Shown here: positions 22,811-33,830 of the stretch, piece by piece
Layout: every line of letters starts with the position of its first letter
Numbering within the stretch: position 1 is the first letter of the stretch
Source of the DNA: Heterobilharzia americana
Lineage: Eukaryota > Platyhelminthes > Trematoda > Strigeidida > Schistosomatidae
Length of the DNA: 64,000 nucleotides
Assembly: GCA_944470555.2 (NCBI GenBank)
Contig: OX104131.1
Span: 18,282,515-18,346,514, forward strand
Direction of reading: 5' to 3'
Translations under genes and position numbers: made by a program
The notes under the pieces: generated by a model
The model's input: only the letters and a program-made list of their open reading frames with translations
Told to the model about the DNA's origin: nothing
Databases searched by the model: none

Positions 22811-24149
22811 TCTCGTGCAACGTCTATCAGCCGTCTTTCATTGAAACTTATAATTTTCAGTTGAGACGTCAAGTGATTCAGTCCAGTTTAGCATCAGGAT
22901 ATTAATTAACCAGGAAGACTGGTAAGTTTTCTTATGAATGATTTCAATCATGTTATCTACAGAAGTGTTATTTTCATGGAAAGAACACCTATGAAACAAT
23001 AAGTTTCCTGTCTAAGTATTTTCAGCCTTATATTACAGTCTTCTGTCTTACTAACCACCTTAATCAGTGGATACAGAAAGATTTTGTGTTCATGTGTGGT
23101 GTATTATGTATGAATATCAGGCTTCTGTGTAATATAAATGTAATCCAATTTGAAGTCGATTTGAAAATGAGATGTCTTGAAAGGCCACCATCATGATTTG
23201 CTTGTCATTCAGTACAACTTTTATGCATACATGACAGTGACAATATATTTAAACCGCACATACACACAAACACGCACAACTACTCACACAGTAGAGAATA
23301 TTCCGATTTACTAATTCACTCTTCTTTGTTGATTTATTTCAACATGATAATGATTTAAACTTTGTCAAATATACTATTGTCTTGTGGACACAAATAAAAT
23401 CTGTGTTATAAGTTTTTACGGATGAAGGAATTCGTACACATGGATACACACACACACACATACACACTACGCATATCATATCATAACGATACGAAACCAG
23501 TGAAGAGAAAACCATGGCAAAATTTTCAAACCACCCATGATTTTGATGTAAACGTCAAACAAACGACAGTCAAAGAAAAAAGAAAAATACAGAGTTAGGC
23601 AAGCCAGTTAATTTGATGTATGCATATATATATATATATATATATATGCATATATATGCATATATATGCATATATATGCATATATGCATATATGTATGTA
23701 ACAAGAATGTTGTGACTTGAATTATGCAAAATGGAAACGTTGGTTTTTATTTTTTTTGCCCAGATTTTAATTATCAGTATCAGAATTACAAGTATTTACT
23801 TAATTATACTCAATTCTCTCGAACCAGACACAATGTATTTTAATCATCCTACCTACGCATCCAGCCAGACATATTCATATACCAGAAAGAAGTATTCTAC
23901 ACTTCAGATAACACTGAGAATGTTATATTTCATAATGGATATTGAATATTGAACACGTGAAGATTCAACAATCACATGCTTTTTCATTCAGATAACAATA
24001 TAATAGATGGGAAGAAAAGAAGTTCTTTTCGAATATTCTAAAGAATACTGAAAATCCAGTAGCCTTGAAGTTAATTATAAGAGATTTCTGTCTCACCGCT
24101 CTAAATCATATTTATTCAGTACTACTAGATATTTCTTGTTTCAGTAAAC
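22811..24149. other. Unannotated A+T-rich stretch
   Basis: Contains CA-rich runs (23259-23287, 23450-23467) and the TA/GCATAT array below. No gene recognised. Confidence 0.4.
23619..23700. repeat. TA-rich array with a 10-base higher-order period
   Basis: A pure TA run passes into four copies of TATATATGCA (23641-23680), then shorter TATATGCA-type units. Confidence 0.9.
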
Positions 24150-24575
24150 CTGGGGACATTAGACACACTTTTCATCCCAATATGGCACTCCTTAACAGTG
24201 ATTATCCACGATTCCGCCCCCAAGGGTCGAACCCAGAGCCTTCAGGTTCCGTGACCAACACATTATCATTGAGTTACTAGGTCGGAATCCAGTGGTCCAT
24301 ATTTCCAACCTCTATCAGTTTCACGACATATTGCGAACATCACCCAATGTCATCGTTGAGTAGTTGTCCTCACAGCTACCAGGTTTATCCCACTGGTCAC
24401 GATTTTCATTAGGACTTCAGGAATCACCTGTCGAAGCTAGTCACCAATGAACGGTAGATAAATTTAATTCAGGGATTCGTGGGGATTTAGTGACTTTTCA
24501 AGTTGACATTTATCATGGAAACCTGGAAGCACTGGACAACTGTTTCTTCCTTGTATGAGACTCCTCAGTTCAAGT
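24150..24575 (-). repeat. SINE-like family A copy A5 plus part of an adjoining unit
   Basis: Minus orientation. The B box in reverse is GGGTCGAACCC at 24225-24235 and the A-box region is ATTGAGTTACTAGG. The body runs to GAAGCTAGTCACCAATGA (about 24450) and continues without a break into the tail of a second unit (ATTTATCATGGAAACCTGG, CAACTGTTTCTTCC). Head-to-tail continuity indicates a tandem unit. Confidence 0.65.
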
Positions 24576-25882
24576 CCTGTTCTCAAAATAATTTCAGTAG
24601 TATCTGTCTTAAATATAACCATTTTTCATTTAGCTTTGTAGTATTTATATGCAAGAGGATATTTGCTGTAGAAGTACACAAAGGAGAGTGTACAACCTAG
24701 CTATAGATTCCTCTCAATTTCACATGGACAGTGTATGATATGCATGCACATGTTTGCACCTTATGCATTTCATATGAAGCCTATTCCAGTTCTACAAGCT
24801 CAGTATCACCTGGCAATGAGTCGGGTTTCAATTAGACAGATATGTATGAAGATGGTGTACACAACTACTCCTACTAATGAATAAGGACCACTAACTCCTT
24901 AAATGAGATGGGATAGAATGCCCAGTCCGGGTTACTCTACCAAGGCCGATCGCATCTGACATCCACCAGTTGACTAACACCAACCTTTTTGTCACCTCGG
25001 TTAGTGAGGTAGTCTCCAGGCATATCAACCCTTACTGCTTGCATGGTGTTAGCAGGCAGTCGACCAGGTTCAGCAGTCAATCGGCGACTGCTTCCGAAAA
25101 CTCATTCCGTAGCTAGAAGGGATGATAAAATCTTCAACACTTTGAGTATTCGATAGAAAACACTGGTGCAGTCACTAGGGTGGACCTAATAATCACTGAT
25201 TCACAACCCATACCAGAGATATAGACAGGCACGTTAGCCAATTTGGTACTACTCAGAGAGACAACAGGTATATAGCCGAATACCTCCATCATACCTTGGT
25301 TGCATCACATACTCTCATGTCATGTAGGAAAGCAGCTTGAACGCACAGCTGAACAGGTTAGGTACCCGGAGTATTTTTTTAAGTGCTGGCCCACTTTGGC
25401 TAGTCCGATTGCATACGTGGCTAAACTGAAGCCCAGTGTTCAAGCATGGAATTAATAGTTTTGAAATACATAAGCAGGAATACTTTTATGAAGGAAAGAG
25501 TCGTTTAAAAGTGTCCATTTGTGTACCGAAACAGACAGAAAACTGTAAACCTGAACTAATAACCAGTTAGCTAAATGTTACAACTGTCATCCAGTGTCAC
25601 GACAGGACTATCATCTGTATTATCAATTTACAGCTGTAATGAAAACTGCTTTCTGATCGATAAGTACTCATAAAATCATATCATTGAGCAGTGACACTAC
25701 ACTTGTTGCGAAATGACTTCAAGTGTAATTTTCCAAACCTCCACATTATAAAGGACAGATAAAGACCGATATTCATCATTGAAATTCAATCACGATAACG
25801 CTTTTAGTTAATGTTGTAAGAGGTGTGTCACTTGATCCTAGTTCTATGACTGAATGGTGGGACAGTCTTCGTGTAGCCCGAC
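24576..25882. other. Spacer with an unidentified complex block
   Basis: 24860-25450 is non-coding, of more balanced base composition than its flanks and unlike the LINE and SINE families here. It could be an old transposon but shows no diagnostic motif. Confidence 0.35.
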
Positions 25883-25893
25883 GCTTCCAGGTA

Positions 25894-26882
25894 TTATTAT
25901 TATTTGTCCCTAAGGTTCCTAATGGAACATACCGCTTCAGTAGCACGTCTCCATCCCACTCTCTTCTCTGAAATCTTTTTAACCTGGCTCCACGACAGCC
26001 CACAAGCTCCCATTTCCTCCCCGCACGATCTCCTCCATGTCACCCTTGGGCGCCAAACTCGTTGCTTCCCATCGGGGTTCCACTTGAGGGCCTGGCGTAT
26101 GATGTCCCCAGTCGGCCTTCTCAGTGTATGCCCAATCCATCTCCACTTCCTTATGCATATTTGCTGAGTGATAGGCTGTTGGTTGGTTCGTTGCCAGCCA
26201 GCCAGAGTTCCTTGTTGCTTATTCTTATTATTCTGGCCATCTTATCTTCAGTGTCAGTATCGAGACAGCGTAGGTCGCAGTTGTTGATGAATGTCTGTAG
26301 TTTGCTGAAAATGCCTTTCGTAACCCGCCAAGTCTCTGAACCATAGAGGAGAAATGACTTGACGTTGGCTTTGAAAATCTGGATGTTGTTCACGCTTTGT
26401 TCTGAGTGCAGAAGATCTCCACACTGGTTTCAGGTTAATGCGGAAAGGCCTGCCTTGCTATCTTTCCCATCCTGACTGGCTTTGACGTTCTCGTCTGTGC
26501 CGCCACCTGTAGTTGAGACACTGCTGTCTAGATAGGTGAAAGAGGCTAGTTCTTTTAAGTTTCTCCCGTTGATGGTGACTGGTGTTTGTTGTTGTTGGTT
26601 GAGGATCTGCATCACCTCTGTCTTCTCTACATTTAGTTGAAGTCCCGTCTTCGCTGCCCTGCCTCTTCTGTCAACTTGTTAGTTTTCGCCTGTACATCTT
26701 CAAATTTGTGTGACATTAGACACAAGTCATCGTTGGCGAAATTCAGATCTTCTAGGTTCTTTTCCGCGGTCCAGAGTATCCCACTCTTCTCGCACCTCAC
26801 TGTTTGTTGCATGATCGAAGCCAGTCAACCACAATCAGGAATATCATGGCGATAGTAGGCAACCTTTTTGCACTCCTGTGAA
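25894..26882 (-). mobile_element. RTE-type LINE copy E, 5'-truncated, with perfect 11-bp TSD
   Basis: GCTTCCAGGTA lies at 25883-25893 and 26883-26893, exactly 1,000 bases apart. The 3' end is (ATT)n at 25894 followed by TCCCTAAGGTTCC. Minus frames include MIFLIVVDWLRSCNKQ at the truncated 5' end, NGRNLKELASFTYLDSS, LLYGSETWRVTKGIFSKLQT and RIIRISNKELWLAGNEPTNS. Frameshifts break it. The ELWLAG segment carries a short CCAGCCAGCCAG run, the seed of the tetranucleotide expansion in copy G. Confidence 0.9.
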
Positions 26883-26893
26883 GCTTCCAGGTA

Positions 26894-27835
26894 GAATATG
26901 ATAAGTGGCAATGAGTGAATAAGAGTGAAGAATATCGAAAAATCGGTTCACCACTCTCTGATTTTCGATGGTGCTTGCTCCCCACCTCTCCCTCCTCCTT
27001 ATCCCCCTAGCTGTGAACAGTTTATCATGAAAACTATTTTCAAGGTAATCAATGCCTTTTCTACATTTTGTCAATAGATTTACATCTGTAGAGGATAAAG
27101 TGAGATAATTCATTCGTATGCATAGCTAGTACCTTCAATATCCAGTAGAATCTCCTTAAAGTAATCTTCTATTCGACACGCTTAACAAATCAGTCACTAG
27201 GGAACCAATTGTAATGAATCCTACCAACTGCCAAATACTAAAATAATATTTTTACTACTTTAACTTTATTATCTTGACAATATATACAAATTAATTTTAT
27301 AATCACACTTAAGTTGCAATTAAATATCAAATAGGATAGCACTTAGGATAATTTATTCATTTCATTAAAAAGGTTGTAAAAATTGTTTTTCTGAATAATT
27401 TAAATAGAAAAGACTATTCACAGCGTGAATGGATTCAGACATGTGATTCATGTTAGTTACACACGCACATATTCTCTTTCCTTGTCTAAATCTAACTCTC
27501 TTATAGTCTCTTTCTATCTCATAACACTTTTCTACTTTATTGTTTTAATGTATTCACAGATTAATTACCTTGACAATGTCAAGGGCGCGCGGGCGCGCGT
27601 GAAAATTTCAAAAAAGTGAAACATTACTAGTGGTGAGTTGATTGAGAAATAACATCAATATGATATTATATAGCAGATAAATGACATAAAAAAAAGGTAT
27701 ACATTTCAATATTGTTTTTTTTTATTCAGACAAGTACAGAATATTTTTTTAGGGTTTCAAGGTGAGAAAAGAATTTCATAAAACTTTTATCCACTCCGCT
27801 ATTTGATAGTAATAATAATAATAGTAATAATGATG
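26894..27835. other. Unannotated A+T-rich spacer
   Basis: A GGGCGCGCGGGCGCGCG island of 17 bases at 27582-27598 stands out from the A+T-rich surroundings. Otherwise nothing recognised. Confidence 0.4.
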
Positions 27836-28005
27836 GAATCCAGAAAGTATGCTTCATCCCATTTAGGTCTCGACAATTGAATATGCCTGCTCATCAGTAC
27901 GCGATATTGATCTCACTGAATCCCAAGCCTCAGATCAATCACTTCAAACACCAGAGCGCTATCCACTAGGCAACTGAGTCACGATACCCACTCATTGTGC
28001 GACAG
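27836..28005 (-). mobile_element. Sm-alpha-like SINE with decayed hammerhead (H4)
   Basis: The minus strand has an A-box-like TTGCCTAGTGGATAGCGC (27953-27970), a weakened B-box region and the ribozyme remnant at 27885-27836: core UUGUCGA, stem II GACCT AAAT GGGAT, GAAG for GAAA, then CTGGATTCC. Heavily decayed. Confidence 0.6.
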
Positions 28006-29034
28006 GTGTAGTTTTATTTTATTTCTTGAAGTTTTCTGTCATTCACTGTATTGAATTGATTGGTCTCTATTGACATTGACAGACAGACAGGTAGGCAGGT
28101 AAGCAGATAGATAGGCTGACAGACAAAGAGTCACAGATCCACTGTTGGCTCGAAAATCTCACTGTTAACACTGTGTAGACGTCTAAGACGGTGTTATCGC
28201 GAATAAACCCTTGAAATCAGTAGCTTATGGTTTGACGATATTTGACATTATCGCTAACTTCCATAGTTTCAAGGGACTTGTTTAGGTGAACGTTTTCGGT
28301 GAAGCCAAGATGTCATTTAGCAGTTTATTATGTGGTGTTGTGTTACTTGTCTGTGATCTTCAGGCTAGTAAGCTCAAACATTTTAGTTTACTTGCATCAT
28401 ACTGAAAGTATGCAGTCTTTTTCTAGAAATTACGTGAATGTTCCTCGATACCCTTTCACTAACGGGTTTTTAACAAGTGTAAAACATTCATGTTTGCCAT
28501 TTGCATAAATCAAGATTGCATTGACAGTCTCTAAAATTATATACAGGAAAGTAGATCACTTCCAGTTCATGGAGACTGTCACATTATCTGAAGAATAAAA
28601 TAGGTGAAGCAGTTTTCAAACCCATGATCCCCTAGTGAAAAATGGAGTGTTTAGACAATGAGTCAGGGATTTATGGATGAATGTCATATATAATGTTGAA
28701 TTGCTAGTTGTGTCCTAACAGGAACTCTGTTAAAATCCTGTTTCAATAACTGAATAATCAATCAGATGTGTGTAATTTATGTAGAATATACAAAATCACC
28801 GAACCAAACTATACAGATGTTTTTTCGTTGAATCAGGAGCATCAGCCGTGTGTATTTGTCCACCTCAGTAGGGTACATACAGTCATCGTGTTCACTTCAA
28901 TTATAAATCAGTTCTATTTTGTGTTACAATAATTACTGGTTTCTGTTATGTCATCTAAAAAGTGGGAAATGTAAATCTCAGATGTACCACTGGTTCTATT
29001 ATTTTTTTTTTAGTTTCTAACAGTCATTTCATCA
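28006..29034. other. Unannotated spacer
   Basis: A short CAGACAGACAGG-type run lies at about 28078-28110. The remainder is A+T-rich with no recognised gene. Confidence 0.4.
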
Positions 29035-29042
29035 ATGGTTTA

Positions 29043-30001
29043 TTATTATTATTATTAGTCCCTTGGGTTCCTAATGGAACATAGGGCTTCAGTAGCACGT
29101 CTCCATTCCACTCTCTTCTCTGAAATCTTTTCAACCTGGCTCCACGACAGCCCAGAAGCTCGCATTTCCTCCTCTCACGATCTCCTCCAGTCACCCTCAC
29201 CTCGGACGTCCAACTCGTCGCTTCCCATGGGGATTCCACTCGACGGCCTGGCCTGACGAGTGATGTCCCCAGTCGGCCTTCTCAGTGTATACCCAATCCA
29301 TCTCCACTTCCTTCCAGTGCATATTTGTTGGGTGATAAGTTCTTGGTTGGTTCGTTCCCAGAGCTCCTCGTTGCTCATTCTTTCTGGCAATCTATCTGAT
29401 TTTCAGTATCGAGCCAGCGTAGGTGGCAGTTGTTGATGAATGTCAGTAGTTTATTGGAAATGCCTTTCGTAACGCGCCAAGTCTCTGAACCATCACATTG
29501 AAGCACTGACTTGACTGATGTTGGTGTTGAAAATCCGGATCTTGTTCCACATGCTGAGTGCAGTGCGGAAGATCTCCACACTGGTTTCAGGCTAATGAAC
29601 ACCTGTCTTGCTTTTCCGATTCTGACTTTGACATCCTCGTCTGTCCCGCCTGTAGTTGAAACAGTGCTTCCTAGATAGGTGAAGGAGGTTACTTCCTTTA
29701 AGTTTCTCCCTTTGTTGGTGATTGGAGTTTGTTGTTGTTGTTGTTGTTGTTGGAGTTGTTGGTGCGGTATCTTCATCACTTCTGTCTACTCTATATTCAC
29801 TTGAAGTCCAGTCTTCGCTGCCTCTTCTATCAACTTGTTAGTTTTTGCCTGTAGATCTTCAAGTTTGTGTGACATCAGACACAAGTCATCGGCGGAATCC
29901 AGATCTTCTAGGTTCTTTTCCGCAGTCCAGTGTATCCCCCTCTTCTCGCTCCCCACTGTTTGTTGCATGATCCAGTCCAGTCGACCACAATCAGGAATAT
30001 C
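29043..30001 (-). mobile_element. RTE-type LINE copy F, 5'-truncated, probable 8-bp TSD
   Basis: ATGGTTTA lies at 29035-29042 and 30002-30009. The 3' end is an (ATT)n run. Minus frames give LEDLDSADDLCLMSHKLEDL (FADD box altered to SADD), NKGRNLKEVTSFTYLGSTVS, then ETWRVTKGISNKLLTFINN and the C-terminal RKWRWIGYTLRRPTGD. It is one of the better-preserved 3' ends and a useful reference for the other copies. Confidence 0.85.
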
Positions 30002-30009
30002 ATGGTTTA

Positions 30010-30256
30010 ATCGGTAATAATATAAAATAGCTCGGTTTTACAGCTTTCGGTTGACTTCTCATCCATTTATTTATGATTTGTAGTTCCGAAATAATTGCAT
30101 TTTGAGTTAAATCATTCATTATTGTGCATTATCTTATTTTTTGTGGATGAAATTGGTTGCTACAACTTATCAAATTGTGGTCTGTAAGCAGGTCATTCAT
30201 TCATCATTCATCGGTAAGTATATACCGATGAATCAGATTGCCTAAAATATACGAAC
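30010..30256. other. Unannotated spacer
   Basis: No recognised feature. Confidence 0.4.
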
Positions 30257-30269
30257 AATAGGCTTCATT

Positions 30270-30689
30270 TAGAAGTAGTATTCATCATGGACTGACATCA
30301 GTTGGAAAATCATTGAAAATCTGGGAGCACTGGACATCTGTTTCGTCATGGTGTGGGTCTCCTCAGCAGTACGCACCCAGTCGGAAGTGAAGTGGATGCT
30401 AACTGAAGACCTTGGTGATAGTCGCGCTATATTGTTAATTGACAGAAGTTGGAAATTGTGAACCACTGGAAACCGACTCAGTGGCTGAATGGTTAGCGTG
30501 TTCGCCGTGAAACCTGAAGGTCCTGTGTTCGATTCCTAGCCGGGCAGGGGGTGAGTACACCTGAGGAGACCCACACCATGACGAAACAGCTGTCCAGTGC
30601 TCCCAGACTTATCAGTGATTCCCCAACTGATGTCAGTCCATGATGAATACTACTTCTAAATTAAAAGTCCCCACTCATCTCAAAAATAT
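30270..30689 (+). mobile_element. SINE-like element A6 with inverted duplication of its 3' half, perfect 13-bp TSD
   Basis: AATAGGCTTCATT lies at 30257-30269 and 30690-30702. The left about 110 bases are the reverse complement of the element's own 3' half (TAGAAGTAGTATTCATCATG up to the CAGTACGCACC word). The right about 310 bases are a plus copy with a well-preserved tRNA-like head: TGGCTGAATGGTTAGCGTG (about 30482-30500) and GTTCGATTCCTAGCC (about 30528). The plus copy runs to CTTCTAAATTAAAAGTCCCC and CTCAAAAATAT. One TSD encloses both orientations. Confidence 0.85.
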
Positions 30690-30702
30690 AATAGGCTTCA
30701 TT

Positions 30703-31984
30703 CTTTGCTTTGTTTTGTAAGTGATTGCAGGGGTGGGCTGAACTGGGTAACTCATCATTTGGGTGGATTGAATATACGAGACTGGTTGGGTAGGTATATT
30801 CTAGGCCAATCAGGTGCAAGGTCAGCGTTAAGACTAAATAAGTAGAGTCGCAGGCCTAAGACAACCGCAATCAGGCTTTACATATCTGTATTTGTGTGTG
30901 TGTTTGAGAGGACGTGTAGGAGCTAATAACCGCTTAAGGATTCGGTGGAATGAGAAAGGCAGATTCATGTTACGCGTATCGCTTGCATCGTGACATCAAG
31001 TCTAGATGGAAAATGAAATTCTAGTTGATTATTTCGTTTCGCATGTTTTTCCTTGTTCTTCATCCGGTCAACAGCATCATATTATTAATGTCTTACCATC
31101 ATTATGACTATCATTTTCGATATAATTGAAAGTTTATGGTGATTATTATCACATTGAGGACAAAATCAGTAGTCACACCAACTCCTAGGCATAGGCTTAT
31201 CTGCATTTGCAACATGCATACCGAGTTATTTTCGTATATCCGTTAATTATTTTGTATTAACTTAAGTATCTTGAAGGGTAAGACAAGGGAAGTAACAAAT
31301 GCTTGCTTATTCACTACAAACACAAAGCTACGGATGCTTACAAAGAAGGAAATGTAACTCAGAAATTTCTAAAACAAGTAAACGTTTGTGTGTGTGTGGT
31401 CGTGGCCAGGCTAGGGTGAACTGTGATGCTGCTCTAGGCGAAGATCGACCACCAGTTAAAACCAATGAACTGTAAGCCTATGGAACATGTGTGGACACAG
31501 AGTCGGTGGTTAACATGAAAAGATGAAATCGGACGATCACTGGGTGAATATCTCTTCGTGAAGTTTTGGCTTCATGTTATGTCGGCAACACGTAGAGATG
31601 CCCCTTTTCAATTAAGTTTTTTCTCGGAAGATAAATCTCCTCTTCTGATATACCTGAGCTGGGAATTCGTTGGATGCCGGTGGCAAGAGATGCGATTAGA
31701 TTTCTCTTGTAACCTAAGGAGCTCCAAATATAAATGCTTGTTAAATATAAATTCCACGTAGCATTGGTGTAGATTATTCTTCTCAACGTCCCATCAGTTT
31801 TTCTTGTCTACTGTACATTTAGAAATGGACTTTTCGTTCAGTTTTCTAATTTCTTCATCGTATCATTTGTATACAATTTGTATAGATGGAAGCCATCGGT
31901 TAGTGATTTCAGTTGGCCCTTTTCTAGACTGCTCATAAAACAGTCTATTTAGGGGAGATCCCACAGCAATACAATCCATTTAAG
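30703..31984. other. Unannotated spacer
   Basis: 31380-31540 (GTGTGTGTGGTCGTGGCCAG onward) has mixed composition and may be repeat-derived. The overlapping ORFs at 31558-31786 on opposite strands show no domain. Confidence 0.4.
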
Positions 31985-32335
31985 TTGGTATTCATCATGG
32001 AATGACATCAGCTAGAGGAAGACTGGAAACCTGGGAGCACTGGACAGCTGTTTCGTCTAGTGCGGAACTCCTCAGCAGTGTACACTCATGACTCCGCCCT
32101 CTGAGGAATCGAATCTAGGACCTTCAGATTCAATGGCCAGCACGTTACCATTAGGCTACTTCGTCGGAATCTAATAGTTCATATTTTCAACCTCTGGCAG
32201 TTCACGATATAGCTCGATCTACATCCAATGTCATCGTTGAGTAATTATCCTCATGTTCCACTTGATTAACTCCACTGGTCACGTCTTCTCATCAGAACTT
32301 CGAGAATCACCTAACGAAGCTAGTCAGCAATGATC
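31985..32335 (-). repeat. SINE-like family A copy A7
   Basis: Full order in minus orientation: TATTCATCATGGAATGACAT tail, GGGAGCACTGGACAGCTG, reversed B-box region GAATCGAATCTAGG, reversed A-box region, CATCGTTGAGTAATTATCC and GAAGCTAGTCAGCAATGA body. Confidence 0.7.
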
Positions 32336-33424
32336 GCTTTATCTGTATATGAAACAAATAGTTTCTGTGGGCAATACGTTGGTGAAAACAGACTCACTTT
32401 CAAGTGATATCATATATTCTCCGAACACGTTTATGTATTTTCTGCGGTCAAATAATTCAAAAGTGTCACGGACAGAGAGTTATTGATCTCCTTCTTGTTA
32501 TAGATCCTGAGTATTCTGCTAGCCATTTAGCAGTTGGATGGTACGAGCATAGAAAACATCCAAAACTGGATGAAGAGGAAGATGAACTTTGTGTGTTTTG
32601 GGTAATCCATAATGTTTTGGCACTGTCAAACCAGTTGGCCTTATGAATTCGTAGAGATACTCACTGAATGTCTGATCACTTTTCAGCCTTCTTAAAAACC
32701 TTAGTAAATTGTTGTTCAGTCAATTGAGATTCGTTTTTCTCGTTAGTAGGCCAAGAAAATATGTTAGTTGGATAGAGGCGATTGGCAAGAAGCTGTGTAC
32801 CCAACTTCCGACTTTTTGGCTACCTAGACGGAAATGATCTCCTCCGTGAGATTAGAACGAACGTCATCCGGTGTTGGAATTAGAGATATTATCTTTATTT
32901 AAACGCATACTCACAGATTGGGGTGAAATCACTGGTATAACTGTTCATGTGGATGAATTCTGTTAATATTTTGGTTTACAAAAAAAGTTTTGGTACGGTA
33001 GACTAGGCTACCAGTTGTTAAGAGGACAAATGTACTGACGAGTGATTGAATACAGATCTCTTGGAATCGTCAGGAAATTTATGTTGAACCTTAATGGATT
33101 TGAAACTGTTAATTATATTTGCTGGCTCTGATTGTGTTTTTTCTTGATAATCGTTAAAGCATATTCGGTAAATTCTCCGTGGCCATCGAGTGGAAACTTG
33201 CACAACACACAAGATATTTGTTATGTATCTCATTATAGCTCTGAAACATATGAAAGAATGGAGTAATTATGGTTTTTGTATGGTGTCTGAGAGAATTCGC
33301 TTTTGGACAAACAATATTTCTTCGTAGTGTCTTCTAAAGACTTTTGAATGAAATTACAGAAGGCACTCCTTTCAGTGATTTCTTTGTTCATCTGCTTTTT
33401 TCAAGTAGTATTCCTCATAGGTTG
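32336..33424. other. Unannotated spacer
   Basis: The ORF at 32404-32646 (80 codons, acidic stretch DEEEDELC) shows no recognisable domain or splice context. Nothing else recognised. Confidence 0.35.
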
Positions 33425-33830
33425 GTGCTCATCGTAGACTGATGTCGGCTGGAGAAACAATGGAAACCTAGCAGCACTGAACAGCCGTTTCATCCCAATA
33501 TGGGACTCCTCAGCAACACACCTGGGGATCAAACCCAGGACCTTCAGGTTCCACGGCCAGGATGTTATCACTGAGCCACTGGGTTAGGATCTAATAGTTC
33601 ACATCTTCCTACTTCTTTCAATTCGTGACATAGCTTAACCATCATCTAATACCATTGTTGAGTATTTATTCTCACGTCTGACTTGGTTTTTCCCACCGGT
33701 AACAACTTCTCATAGAACTTCAGAAAACCTCATTCCGAAACAAGTCACTAATGAGCACTGTAGAGTAATTCAAGTTAAAATTCATTATGGATTGACATCA
33801 GTTGAATAGCCATTGAAATTTATGAAAGAT
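33425..33830 (-). repeat. SINE-like family A copy A8 with tail of an adjoining unit
   Basis: Minus orientation: GTAGACTGATGTCGGCTGG, then CATCCCAATATGGGACTCCT, reversed head GGGGATCAAACCCAGGACC, and body to AAACAAGTCACTAATGAGC (about 33755). It runs straight into a second tail (ATTCATTATGGATTGACATC). Confidence 0.65.

Noticed and set aside
30475..30547. Possible genuine tRNA gene (good A and B boxes)
   Set aside because: The promoter-like sequence is embedded in a SINE unit present many times in the window. No acceptor stem pairing or anticodon arm is convincing, and the sequence continues into SINE body and tail.
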